A DNA stretch of 9,213 nt, taken from assembly GCA_031404015.1 (NCBI GenBank), contig JANNGT010000059.1, forward strand, positions 1 through 9,213, in the 5' to 3' direction. The DNA is from RPQJ01 sp031404015 (GTDB lineage Bacteria > Pseudomonadota > Gammaproteobacteria > Steroidobacterales > Steroidobacteraceae). Below the pieces are notes generated by a model. That model had not been told where the DNA came from, did no database searches, and saw nothing but the letters and a program-made list of their open reading frames with translations. Shown one piece after another: positions 1 to 6,329 of the stretch. Both the position numbers and the translations under genes were made by a program. Position 1 is the first letter of the stretch; the number at the start of each line of letters is the position of its first letter.

Positions 1-1
1 A

Positions 2-2110
2 GTTCTGGGCGGTCACAACTGCTGGCTCGCCAGTACCGATGCGTGCGCCGATATCCTGACGACGTGGATCACGGCCTGGGCCGGAGCCACTGCAGGTGGT
101 GGCGTGACGGGCGTGGTGCTGAAAGCGCCGCCGATCAAGGATCCGGGGTCGAGCAAGTCCTTCCCCGCGTCACCCGCGCTGTTTGCGACGACGGTCCATC
201 CGGTGGTCGAGCAGTATTGCTCGCGCTGTCACACGTCGACGGCGGCGTCCGCGCAGTCGCCATTCTTTGCGTCCAGCGACGTCGATGAAGCGTACGCAGC
301 CGCTAAGGTGAAGATCAACCTCGACCAACCGGCGCTGTCGCGGCTGGTGGTGCGCCTGCGCAGCGAGTTCCACAACTGCTGGAGCGACTGCGCCTCCAAT
401 GCCAGCACGATGGAAGCCGCAGTGCAGGCCTTCGCCAACCAGGTGCCCGCCACGCAGGTGGACGCATCGCTCGTGTTTTCGAAGGCGCTGCGCCTGCCGG
501 ACGGACTGGTGGCGAGCGGCGGTAATCGTTACAGCGCCAACCAGATCGGCCTGTGGGAATTCAAGACGGGCAGTGGCTCGGTGGCATACGACACGAGCGG
601 TGTGGAGCCTGCGTTGAACCTGAACATCTCCGGCGATGTGTCGTGGGTGGGCGGTTGGGGCATCAACGTGCGCAGCGGCAAGGCGCAGGGATCCACCACG
701 GCCAGCCGCAAGCTGCACACCTTGATCAAGGCCACGGGCGAGTACTCGATCGAGGCCTGGGTCGCACCGGGCAACGTCGCGCAGGAGGATTCGCGCATCG
801 TCTCGTACTCCGGCGGCACGACGGCCCGCAACTTCATGCTGGGCCAGACGCTTTACAGCTACGATTTCTACAACCGCTCGACCAGGACCAATACAGCGGG
901 CGATCCGAAGCTGACCACGTCTGCGGCGGACGAAGACCTGCAGGCGACGTTGCAACACGTCGTCGTGACCTTCGATCCTGTGCGCGGCCGCCGCGTCTAC
1001 GTGAATGGCGAGTTCACCGATGACCTCGATCCGACGCCAGGCGGCACGCTCGCCGACTGGGATGACACGTTCGCCTTCGTACTCGGCAATGAAGTCTCCG
1101 GCACCCGGCAGTTCCAGGGCGTGTTCCGCCTCGTCGCCTTGTACAACCGGGCGCTCACGGACCAGCAGATCCAGACGAACCTCCAGGCCGGCGTCGGCGA
1201 GAAGTTCTATCTGCTGTTCTCCATCAGCCACCTCGTCAACGTGCCGCAGGCGTACATCCTGGTCGAGGTGAGCCAGTTCGACTCTTATGGCTACCTGTTC
1301 GACAAACCCACGTTCATCAGCCTCGACCCGGCCGCCAAGCCCGGCTCGATTCCGATCAAGGGCATGCGCATCGGCGTGAATGGTGCGGAGGCAGCGGTTG
1401 GGCAGGCCTACCGCACGCTCGATACCACGATCACCGACTCGCAGTACGGGCCGCTCGGTCAGCCGCTGTCCAACATCGGTACGGTGATTGCGCTGGAAAA
1501 AGGTCCGGACACGGATGAGTTTTTCCTGACCTTCGACGTGCTCGGCTCGCAGCAGAACGTGCGGCTCGACCCGGTGCCGCTTGCTCCGGCGCCGCCTGCC
1601 GATGTGCAGCGTGCGTCGGACGTCGGCCTGCGCGTGTTCGACGAGCTGAACGCGACGATGGCGGAACTGACGGGCATCAGCGAACAGGACGCCAACGTGG
1701 CCGCAACCTACGCCACGATCAAGCAGTCGCTGCCCACGGTCGAGACGATCGACACGTTCGTGTCGGCGCACCCGGTCGCCGTGGCGCAACTTTCGATCCA
1801 GTACTGCAATGCGCTGGTGGAGAACCCGACGGCGCGCGCCCAGTATTTCCCGGGCTTCGATTTCAACGCGGCGCCGGGGACGGCTTTCGCGCCAGCGGGC
1901 AGGACCATCGTGCTCGACGCGCTGGTGGGTCGCATGCTCAGGACGAATGTCGCGACCGAGCCGGACGCGGCCGGCGTGCGCGGCGATCTCGACCAGCTGA
2001 TCACGCGCCTGTCGAGCTGCGGCGGCACCTGCTCCGCCGACCGTACTGAAACCGTGGTCAAGGCCAGCTGTGCTGCGCTGCTCGGCAGCGCGGCGACGCT
2101 GCTGCACTGA
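2..2110 (+). CDS. CxxCH (haem c)-containing LamG-domain exported protein, 5'-truncated
   Basis: The reading frame is open from base 2 with no start, so the N-terminus lies outside the window; 702 codons are visible before TGA. Numbering from the first full codon, residues 73-77 read CSRCH, a c-type haem attachment motif, preceded by a 'Phe-x3-Val-x-Pro' approach typical of secreted monohaem cytochrome-like domains. An H-N-C-W signature occurs at residues 5-8 and again at 124-127, each followed by a second Cys and a helix, so the protein probably carries at least two copies of a roughly 120-residue module, the first mostly missing. Residues about 184-397 form a LamG/concanavalin-A-like jelly-roll (LWEF start, 'YSIEAWVAP', 'HVVVTFD..RGRRVYVNGE', 'RLVALYNRALTDQQI'). 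The remaining ~300 residues are an unassigned C-terminal region with Cys602, Cys673 and Cys677. Haem attachment implies a periplasmic or surface location. It could bind a polysaccharide or another surface ligand; electron transfer is inferred from CxxCH alone. It is probably co-transcribed with the next gene, 27 nt downstream. Confidence 0.82.
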   Translation, partial: VLGGHNCWLASTDACADILTTWITAWAGATAGGGVTGVVLKAPPIKDPGSSKSFPASPALFATTVHPVVEQYCSRCHTSTAASAQSPFFASSDVDEAYAAAKVKINLDQPALSRLVVRLRSEFHNCWSDCASNASTMEAAVQAFANQVPATQVDASLVFSKALRLPDGLVASGGNRYSANQIGLWEFKTGSGSVAYDTSGVEPALNLNISGDVSWVGGWGINVRSGKAQGSTTASRKLHTLIKATGEYSIEAWVAPGNVAQEDSRIVSYSGGTTARNFMLGQTLYSYDFYNRSTRTNTAGDPKLTTSAADEDLQATLQHVVVTFDPVRGRRVYVNGEFTDDLDPTPGGTLADWDDTFAFVLGNEVSGTRQFQGVFRLVALYNRALTDQQIQTNLQAGVGEKFYLLFSISHLVNVPQAYILVEVSQFDSYGYLFDKPTFISLDPAAKPGSIPIKGMRIGVNGAEAAVGQAYRTLDTTITDSQYGPLGQPLSNIGTVIALEKGPDTDEFFLTFDVLGSQQNVRLDPVPLAPAPPADVQRASDVGLRVFDELNATMAELTGISEQDANVAATYATIKQSLPTVETIDTFVSAHPVAVAQLSIQYCNALVENPTARAQYFPGFDFNAAPGTAFAPAGRTIVLDALVGRMLRTNVATEPDAAGVRGDLDQLITRLSSCGGTCSADRTETVVKASCAALLGSAATLLH

Positions 2111-2125
2111 TCGCCGGCCCGAAGC

Positions 2126-2130
2126 GAGGA
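2126..2130 (+). promoter_or_regulatory. Ribosome binding site for the Tat-signal gene
   Basis: GAGGA lies 7 nt before the ATG at 2138. It supports that ATG as the start and translation as the second gene of an operon. I see no hairpin plus T-tract terminator in the 27-nt gap. Confidence 0.55.
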
Positions 2131-2137
2131 CGCACTC

Positions 2138-3772
2138 ATGTTGATCCGTAAACCTCCGCCCCGCACGCTGGGCCTCGACGAACCGATCCGGCACGAGGCC
2201 GCGCACAAGCGTCCCGTGACGCGACGCGACTTTCTGGCGCAAGGTTTCGGCTCGGGCCTCGCCACGATTGCAGCTCCCACCGTGTTCAGCCTGTTCGCCA
2301 ATCCGCGGGCTGCGATGGCGGCGCTCTCGCCGGACATCCAGGCGCTGAAAACGAGCTGCGGCATCGACGTGCAAGGGGCCGGCAAGATCCCGTTCATCTG
2401 CATCGACCTCGCGGGCGGCGCGAACATGGTCGGTTCGAACGTGCTGGTCGGCGGCCCCGGTGGCCAGCTCGATTTCCTCGGCACCGCGGGTTACGGCAAG
2501 CTGGGCCTGCCGGGCGACATGCTGCCCAGCATGACGAACGCCACGACGGGCACCAGCTTTACGGACACGCGGCTCGGCCTCGCGTTCCACAGCGACAGCG
2601 CCTTCCTGCGCGGCATCCTGGACCGGGTCGCGCCGGCGACGGCCGCGTCGATCAACGGCGCCGTGATTGCAGCGCGTTCCGAGAACGACACCGGTAACAA
2701 CCCGCACAACCCGATGTACGGCATCCACCAGGCCGGCGCTGACGGTGCACTTGCGACTCTTGTCGGTTCGCGTGCCTCTGACTCCGGCGGCAACTCGATG
2801 TCGCCCGTCGGCATGATCGACCTCTCCGTGCGGCCCACCAAGGTCGATCGTGCGAGCGACGTGACGGGCCTCGTCGACACGGGACAGCTCGCCAGCCTGC
2901 TGAGCCTCGACGATACGGTTGCAGTGATGGAGGCGATCCAGCGCATCAGCGACCGCAAGCTGCAGGTGATCGACCCGAAGCAGCCCTGGGCCGATCCGAA
3001 GAAGACCACGGTCACGCGCAACGAAGTGGTGCGCGAGCTGGTCAGTTGCGGTTACGTGAAGGCCGCCGACGTCGTCGACCGTTACGGCGATCCGACCAGC
3101 CTGAACCCGGACCTCGATCCAGACATCGTCGGTGCAGGCGGTATTTTCAGCCGTGCCGAATACGACAATGACGCGGAATTCCGCAAGACAGCCGCCGTCA
3201 TGAAGATGGTGCTGTCGGGTTACGCGGGTGCCGGCACCATCGCGTTGGGCGGCTACGACTACCACGGCCAGGGTCGTGCGACCGGCGAATTGCGCGACCT
3301 GCGGGCCGGTCGCTGCATGGGCGCGTGCCTCGAGTACGCCGCGCGCCGCGGCATGCCCTTGATGCTGTACGTCTTCTCGGACGGTTCGATCTCTGCCAGC
3401 GGCCAGGTCGACAGCACGGTCGACGGGCGCGGCAAGTTCATGTGGACGAGCGACAACCAGTCGACGGCAGCCTCGTTCTTTCTCGTCTACAATCCGGACG
3501 GGCGTCCCGGTCTCCTCACGACGGGGGCCGGCGGTGCGGCTCGACACCAGCAGATCGGATATTTCCGGTCGGATGCATCGGTCGAGACGGCATCGAGTCC
3601 GGCTGCAGCCAACGTCAACCTGCTCGTCGAGACGGTCGTGCTGAACTACATGGCGCTGCACGGCGAGCAAGGCCAGTTCGCGTCGCGCTTCCCGCGTCAC
3701 GGACTGGGTAACTCGACCTTGCAGGACAGCCTGATCGCCTTCAATCCCATCGTGAGTGGTCGCATCGCCTAG
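2138..3772 (+). CDS. Tat-exported DUF1501-like protein
   Basis: A 544-residue protein with a twin-arginine signal: TRRDFL with the Arg pair at residues 29-30, a hydrophobic stretch at about 40-52, and a likely cleavage after Ala-Met-Ala near residue 61. Tat export means it leaves the cytoplasm folded, often with a cofactor. The mature part resembles DUF1501 proteins (alkaline-phosphatase-like superfamily) in outline: an opening beta strand with a glycine turn (IPFICIDLAGGANM, 84-97), and near residue 371 GGYDYHGQG, matching the 'GG-F-D-T-H' motif of that family, followed by a helix and a strand ending in FSDGS (413-417). Similarity is distant and catalytic metal ligands cannot be confirmed by eye. 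Related proteins are sometimes labelled 'general secretion pathway protein GspF', which looks wrong: there are no GspF-type membrane helices here. Pairing of DUF1501-like Tat proteins with large CxxCH-containing secreted proteins is a recurring arrangement, so it may act with the preceding gene product. Its enzymatic activity is unknown. Confidence 0.8.
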   Translation: MLIRKPPPRTLGLDEPIRHEAAHKRPVTRRDFLAQGFGSGLATIAAPTVFSLFANPRAAMAALSPDIQALKTSCGIDVQGAGKIPFICIDLAGGANMVGSNVLVGGPGGQLDFLGTAGYGKLGLPGDMLPSMTNATTGTSFTDTRLGLAFHSDSAFLRGILDRVAPATAASINGAVIAARSENDTGNNPHNPMYGIHQAGADGALATLVGSRASDSGGNSMSPVGMIDLSVRPTKVDRASDVTGLVDTGQLASLLSLDDTVAVMEAIQRISDRKLQVIDPKQPWADPKKTTVTRNEVVRELVSCGYVKAADVVDRYGDPTSLNPDLDPDIVGAGGIFSRAEYDNDAEFRKTAAVMKMVLSGYAGAGTIALGGYDYHGQGRATGELRDLRAGRCMGACLEYAARRGMPLMLYVFSDGSISASGQVDSTVDGRGKFMWTSDNQSTAASFFLVYNPDGRPGLLTTGAGGAARHQQIGYFRSDASVETASSPAAANVNLLVETVVLNYMALHGEQGQFASRFPRHGLGNSTLQDSLIAFNPIVSGRIA

Positions 3773-5150
3773 TCGGGGTTTCTTGAACGCATCGATTTCG
3801 AGCACCGTTCACTCGCTGCTGCGCTGCCCGCGATGCGAGGGCACGCTCGTGGGGGAAGCAGTGCTGGAGTGCGCGGCGTGCGAGGCGCGCTACCCCTTCG
3901 TCGACGGTCTGCCCTGGCTGCTGCCGGAACCGGCCCAGGCACTCGCCGAATGGCGCGGCCGGTTGCAGGCCATGAACGTGCACCTGAAGCGGCAGGCGGC
4001 GCAGTACCGTGCCGCTTTGCGTCCCGAAGTCACGCGCGCCTCCACGCGCAACCGCCTGAAGCTGCTGGCCATGGCGTGTTCCGATCATGCCCGGCGGCTG
4101 CAGGCCCTGCTCGCACCCCTCGCGACCGATGCGGACGCCGCGACTCCGGCGACGTACGCCGCCTTGGCACCCGCGGTAGCAGGCTCGCAGGGTATTGCGA
4201 GCTACTACGCCAACGTGCATCGCGACTGGTGCTGGGGCGAAGAGGAAAATCGCGCGGGATGCAGCGCCGTGTGCGACGCGCTGGGCACTGAGCCAGCCGG
4301 TCGTACGCTGGTGCTGGGCAGCGGCGCAGGGCGCCTCGCCTATGACCTGCACGCCACCTTGCAGCCCACGGTGACCGTGGCGCTCGACATCAACCCTTTG
4401 CTCATGGCGGTCGCGCGTCGCATGCATGCGGGCGAGCGCATCGAGCTGTACGAATTCCCGGTCGCGCCGCGCGATCTCGCGAGTCACGCCCTGCTGCGCA
4501 CGCTGGCAGCCCCGAGCGGCGCAGCGCCGGGTCTGCAGCTCATCTACGGGGACGCCAGGCAGCCGCCGTTCGCGGCAGGCACGTTCGACACCATCGTCAC
4601 GCCATGGCTCGTCGACGTCATCGAGATGGACTTGCCGCGCCTCGCCGCGACCGTCAACGCGCTGCTTGCACCCGGCGGCCGCTGGGTCTGCACGGGTACG
4701 CTGTTTTTCCAGCAGGCCGAGGCCGCGCACGCGTACTCCAGCGACGAGGTCGTCGAGATCGTCACCGTAGCCGGCTTCAATGCGCCCCGACTGGTGGCAA
4801 CGAAGCAGCCGTACCTGGCCTCGCCTGCCAGCCGGCACGCGCGCGTCGAGGAGGTTGTCACGTTCGCAGTGAGCAAGCAGCACGACACTGACCTGCCCGT
4901 GCGCTCGCAACTGGCGTGGGTCGCGGATGCCCGGCACCCGGTGCCCCTGTTGCCCGAGGTGGCCGACCACGTGCTGGCGCTGCGCGTCCGTGGGTACGTG
5001 GCATCGCTGGTCGATGGCCGACGCTCGATCGCCGACATCGCAGCGCGTCTGGTGGAAGAACGGCTGTTGCCCCCGGCGGAGGCGACTGGCATCGTGCGCG
5101 ACTATCTGTTGCGCCTGCACGAAGAGGCGGAACTGCCGCAGGTCAACTGA
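3756..5150 (+). CDS. SAM-dependent methyltransferase: zinc knuckle + N2227-like core + PqqD-like tail
   Basis: 464 residues from the GTG at 3756, which overlaps the previous gene by 17 nt. A TTG at 3783 (455 residues) is an equally arguable start because GTCGGGG precedes it, while no clear ribosome site precedes the GTG. There is no signal peptide, so it is cytoplasmic. Three parts are visible. Residues 24-42 hold CPRC and CAAC, a Trm112-like zinc-binding pair. Residues about 148-320 form a class I methyltransferase: 'VHRDWCWGEEEN' (154-165) echoes the RDW..E..R approach of the N2227/carnosine N-methyltransferase family, LVLGSGAGRLA (185-195) is the SAM-binding loop, Asp211 ends strand 2, and GDARQPPF plus 'DTIVTPWLVDV' (265-288) is the family's acidic strand-4 region, followed by LLAPGGRW. 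Residues about 400-455 ('LRVRGYVASLVDGRRSIADIA') look like a PqqD-type winged-helix domain, which in peptide-modifying systems binds peptide substrates. The substrate is unknown; a peptide or protein side chain is a reasonable guess. No cofactor or precursor gene is seen beside it. Confidence 0.8.
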   Translation: MVASPSRGFLNASISSTVHSLLRCPRCEGTLVGEAVLECAACEARYPFVDGLPWLLPEPAQALAEWRGRLQAMNVHLKRQAAQYRAALRPEVTRASTRNRLKLLAMACSDHARRLQALLAPLATDADAATPATYAALAPAVAGSQGIASYYANVHRDWCWGEEENRAGCSAVCDALGTEPAGRTLVLGSGAGRLAYDLHATLQPTVTVALDINPLLMAVARRMHAGERIELYEFPVAPRDLASHALLRTLAAPSGAAPGLQLIYGDARQPPFAAGTFDTIVTPWLVDVIEMDLPRLAATVNALLAPGGRWVCTGTLFFQQAEAAHAYSSDEVVEIVTVAGFNAPRLVATKQPYLASPASRHARVEEVVTFAVSKQHDTDLPVRSQLAWVADARHPVPLLPEVADHVLALRVRGYVASLVDGRRSIADIAARLVEERLLPPAEATGIVRDYLLRLHEEAELPQVN

Positions 5151-5159
5151 GGTCTAGTG

Positions 5160-6134
5160 ATGCGAAGGATCGTTCTGCTGGCGATGTGCTGCCTGCTTGC
5201 CGGGATGCCGGCTGCGGATGCCGCGTGGTACGAACGCGAAGAAGCCATCATGGGCACGCGCGTCGCGGTGCAGCTCTGGAGCGAGGATCCGGTCGCGGCG
5301 GTCAACGCCATCGACGCGGTCATGGCGGACATGCATCGCACCGACGCGCTGATGAGCACCTACAAGCCGGAAAGCCAGCTGTCGCAGGTCAATGCGCATG
5401 GCTTCGAACGCCCGGTGCAGGTCGACGCGGACGTCATCGACGTCGTCACCAAGTCGCTGGAATATTCGCGCATCAGCGACGGCGCCTTCGACGTCACCTA
5501 TGCCAGCGTCGGTTACCTGTACGACTATCGGCGACATCAACACCCGACCGATGCCGAGATCGCCGCGGCCCTGCCCGGCGTGAGCTACCGGCACGTCGAG
5601 GTCGACCCTGTCGCGCGCACGATCCGGTTCCTGCGGCCCGGCATGCGCATCGACCTCGGCGGCATCGCGAAGGGCTGGGCGGTCGACCGTGGCATCGAGA
5701 TCCTGCGCGCCGCCGGCATCGAGCACGCGATGGTGAACGCGGGCGGTGATACGGCGCTGCTCGGCGACCGTCTCGGCAAGCCATGGGTGGTGGGCATCCG
5801 TGACCCGCGCAAGGAAGGAGTCGTCGTGGCGCGCATGCCACTGCAGGACGAGGCCATTTCGACGTCGGGCGACTACGAGCGCTACTTCGAGGAAAACGGC
5901 CGGCGCTACCATCACATCCTGGTTCCGGGCACTGGCAAGTCGCCCGATGCGGTGCGCAGCGTGACCGTCATCGGCGCCAACGCGACGCGCACCGACGGGC
6001 TCACCAAGACCGTTTTCATCCTGGGTGTGGAGCGTGGCATGGAGTTCATCCACAAGCTCGGGGACGTCGAGGCGATCATCGTCGACCGCGACGGCCAGGT
6101 GTTCTACTCGGCAGGACTCGAGCCGCCGCGATAG
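5160..6134 (+). CDS. apbE: FAD:protein FMN transferase (ApbE family)
   Basis: ApbE moves FMN from FAD onto a Thr or Ser of exported flavoproteins, using Mg2+. The ATG at 5160 is chosen because TGAGG lies 7 nt upstream; a GTG one codon earlier is possible. From it the protein is 324 residues, normal for the family. A Sec signal is present (MRR, hydrophobic core at 4-15, likely cleavage after Ala-Asp-Ala near 21), with no lipobox cysteine at the cleavage site, so it should be periplasmic and soluble. Family blocks in order: MGTRVAVQLW (31-40), 'MSTYKPESQLSQVN', 'SDGAFDVTYASVGYLYDY', RIDLGGIAKGWAVDRG near 163-178, 'MVNAGGD', 'ISTSGDYERYFEENGRRYHHI', and the metal-binding TDGLTKTVFILG (Asp279). 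The usual I-D-P-x-T-G segment is L-V-P-G-T-G here, a variant. It follows the methyltransferase by 9 nt, so it is likely the last gene of the left operon. No obvious flavinylation target (S/T-G-A-T type, FMN-binding domain) is visible in the window. Confidence 0.95.
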   Translation: MRRIVLLAMCCLLAGMPAADAAWYEREEAIMGTRVAVQLWSEDPVAAVNAIDAVMADMHRTDALMSTYKPESQLSQVNAHGFERPVQVDADVIDVVTKSLEYSRISDGAFDVTYASVGYLYDYRRHQHPTDAEIAAALPGVSYRHVEVDPVARTIRFLRPGMRIDLGGIAKGWAVDRGIEILRAAGIEHAMVNAGGDTALLGDRLGKPWVVGIRDPRKEGVVVARMPLQDEAISTSGDYERYFEENGRRYHHILVPGTGKSPDAVRSVTVIGANATRTDGLTKTVFILGVERGMEFIHKLGDVEAIIVDRDGQVFYSAGLEPPR

Positions 6135-6203
6135 GGATTGGGGCCGCCGAATGCGGCGAACTGTGACGTGCCTCAAGTGTCTGGAACGTTGACGCGCCTG
6201 TAT
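6135..6203 (+). other. Spacer between apbE and the riboswitch promoter
   Basis: Non-coding stretch. It contains a 5-bp inverted repeat, GCCGC at 6143-6147 and GCGGC at 6153-6157 with a 5-nt loop. No run of T follows it, so it is not a convincing intrinsic terminator, and some read-through from apbE into the riboswitch operon is possible. Nothing else is evident. Confidence 0.4.
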
Positions 6204-6233
6204 TTGACAGCGCTGCGGGCCGCAGACAACGAT
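6204..6233 (+). promoter_or_regulatory. Candidate sigma-70 promoter for the riboswitch operon
   Basis: TTGACA at 6204-6209 is a perfect -35 hexamer, rare in such GC-rich DNA. The best -10 at 18-nt spacing is AACGAT (6228-6233), only 3 of 6 matches, so the assignment rests on the -35 box and on position: it would start transcription near 6240, immediately before the aptamer. A different sigma factor or an activator could compensate for the weak -10. Confidence 0.45.
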
Positions 6234-6240
6234 GCGCCTG

Positions 6241-6322
6241 ACTGAAAACGGCAAACCCGCCGAAAGGCGGGGACGCAAAGCCACCGGTCTTCGGGACGTT
6301 CCCATGACAGCGGGGTTGCCAG
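6241..6322 (+). ncRNA. Cyclic di-GMP-I (GEMM-I) riboswitch aptamer
   Basis: The conserved blocks of the GEMM-I aptamer appear in the right order. GGCAAACC at 6250-6257 opens the core. A perfect 6-bp P2 stem follows, CCCGCC (6256-6261) and GGCGGG (6266-6271), closed by a GAAA tetraloop (6262-6265). GACGCAAAGCC (6272-6282) is the invariant middle block and AGCGGGGTTGCC (6309-6320) the invariant 3' block. P1 is formed by GGCAA (6250-6254) with TTGCC (6316-6320). The variable P3 arm is 26 nt between blocks and can be drawn as GC (6280-6281) with GC (6310-6311), GTC (6287-6289) with GAC (6306-6308), and GGGA (6293-6296) with TCCC (6300-6303). This class binds the second messenger cyclic di-GMP. 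It sits directly in front of the thioredoxin-fold gene and so should control that gene and its downstream partners. The match was made by eye; the family assignment is strong. Confidence 0.93.
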
Positions 6323-6329
6323 GTGCAAC
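6315..6329 (+). promoter_or_regulatory. Candidate expression platform: anti-P1 hairpin over the GTG start
   Basis: GTTGC (6315-6319) can pair perfectly with GCAAC (6325-6329), leaving a 5-nt loop that contains the first two bases of the GTG start (6323-6325). The same TTGC is needed for aptamer helix P1, so the two structures exclude each other. Cyclic di-GMP would stabilise P1 and so disfavour the hairpin. The purine-rich AGCGGGG (6309-6315), the only plausible ribosome site for this GTG, is itself part of the aptamer. No T-tract follows, which points to control of translation rather than termination. The direction of control cannot be decided from sequence. Confidence 0.45.

Noticed and set aside
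2011..2035. C-G-G-T-C near the end of the LamG protein as a second haem or redox site
   Set aside because: It is C-x3-C without a following His, so it does not fit a c-type haem site; a disulphide is more likely.
170..3805. Very long open frame (1211 codons) on the minus strand across the first two genes and their gap
   Set aside because: The translation is rich in Arg, His, Asp and Val with no domain, signal or repeat structure. It mirrors G/C-ending codons of the + strand genes, whose recognisable domains take precedence. Long antisense frames are common in such GC-rich DNA.
6143..6157. Inverted repeat after apbE as an intrinsic terminator
   Set aside because: Only 5 bp and not followed by a T run; kept only as a note in the spacer entry.
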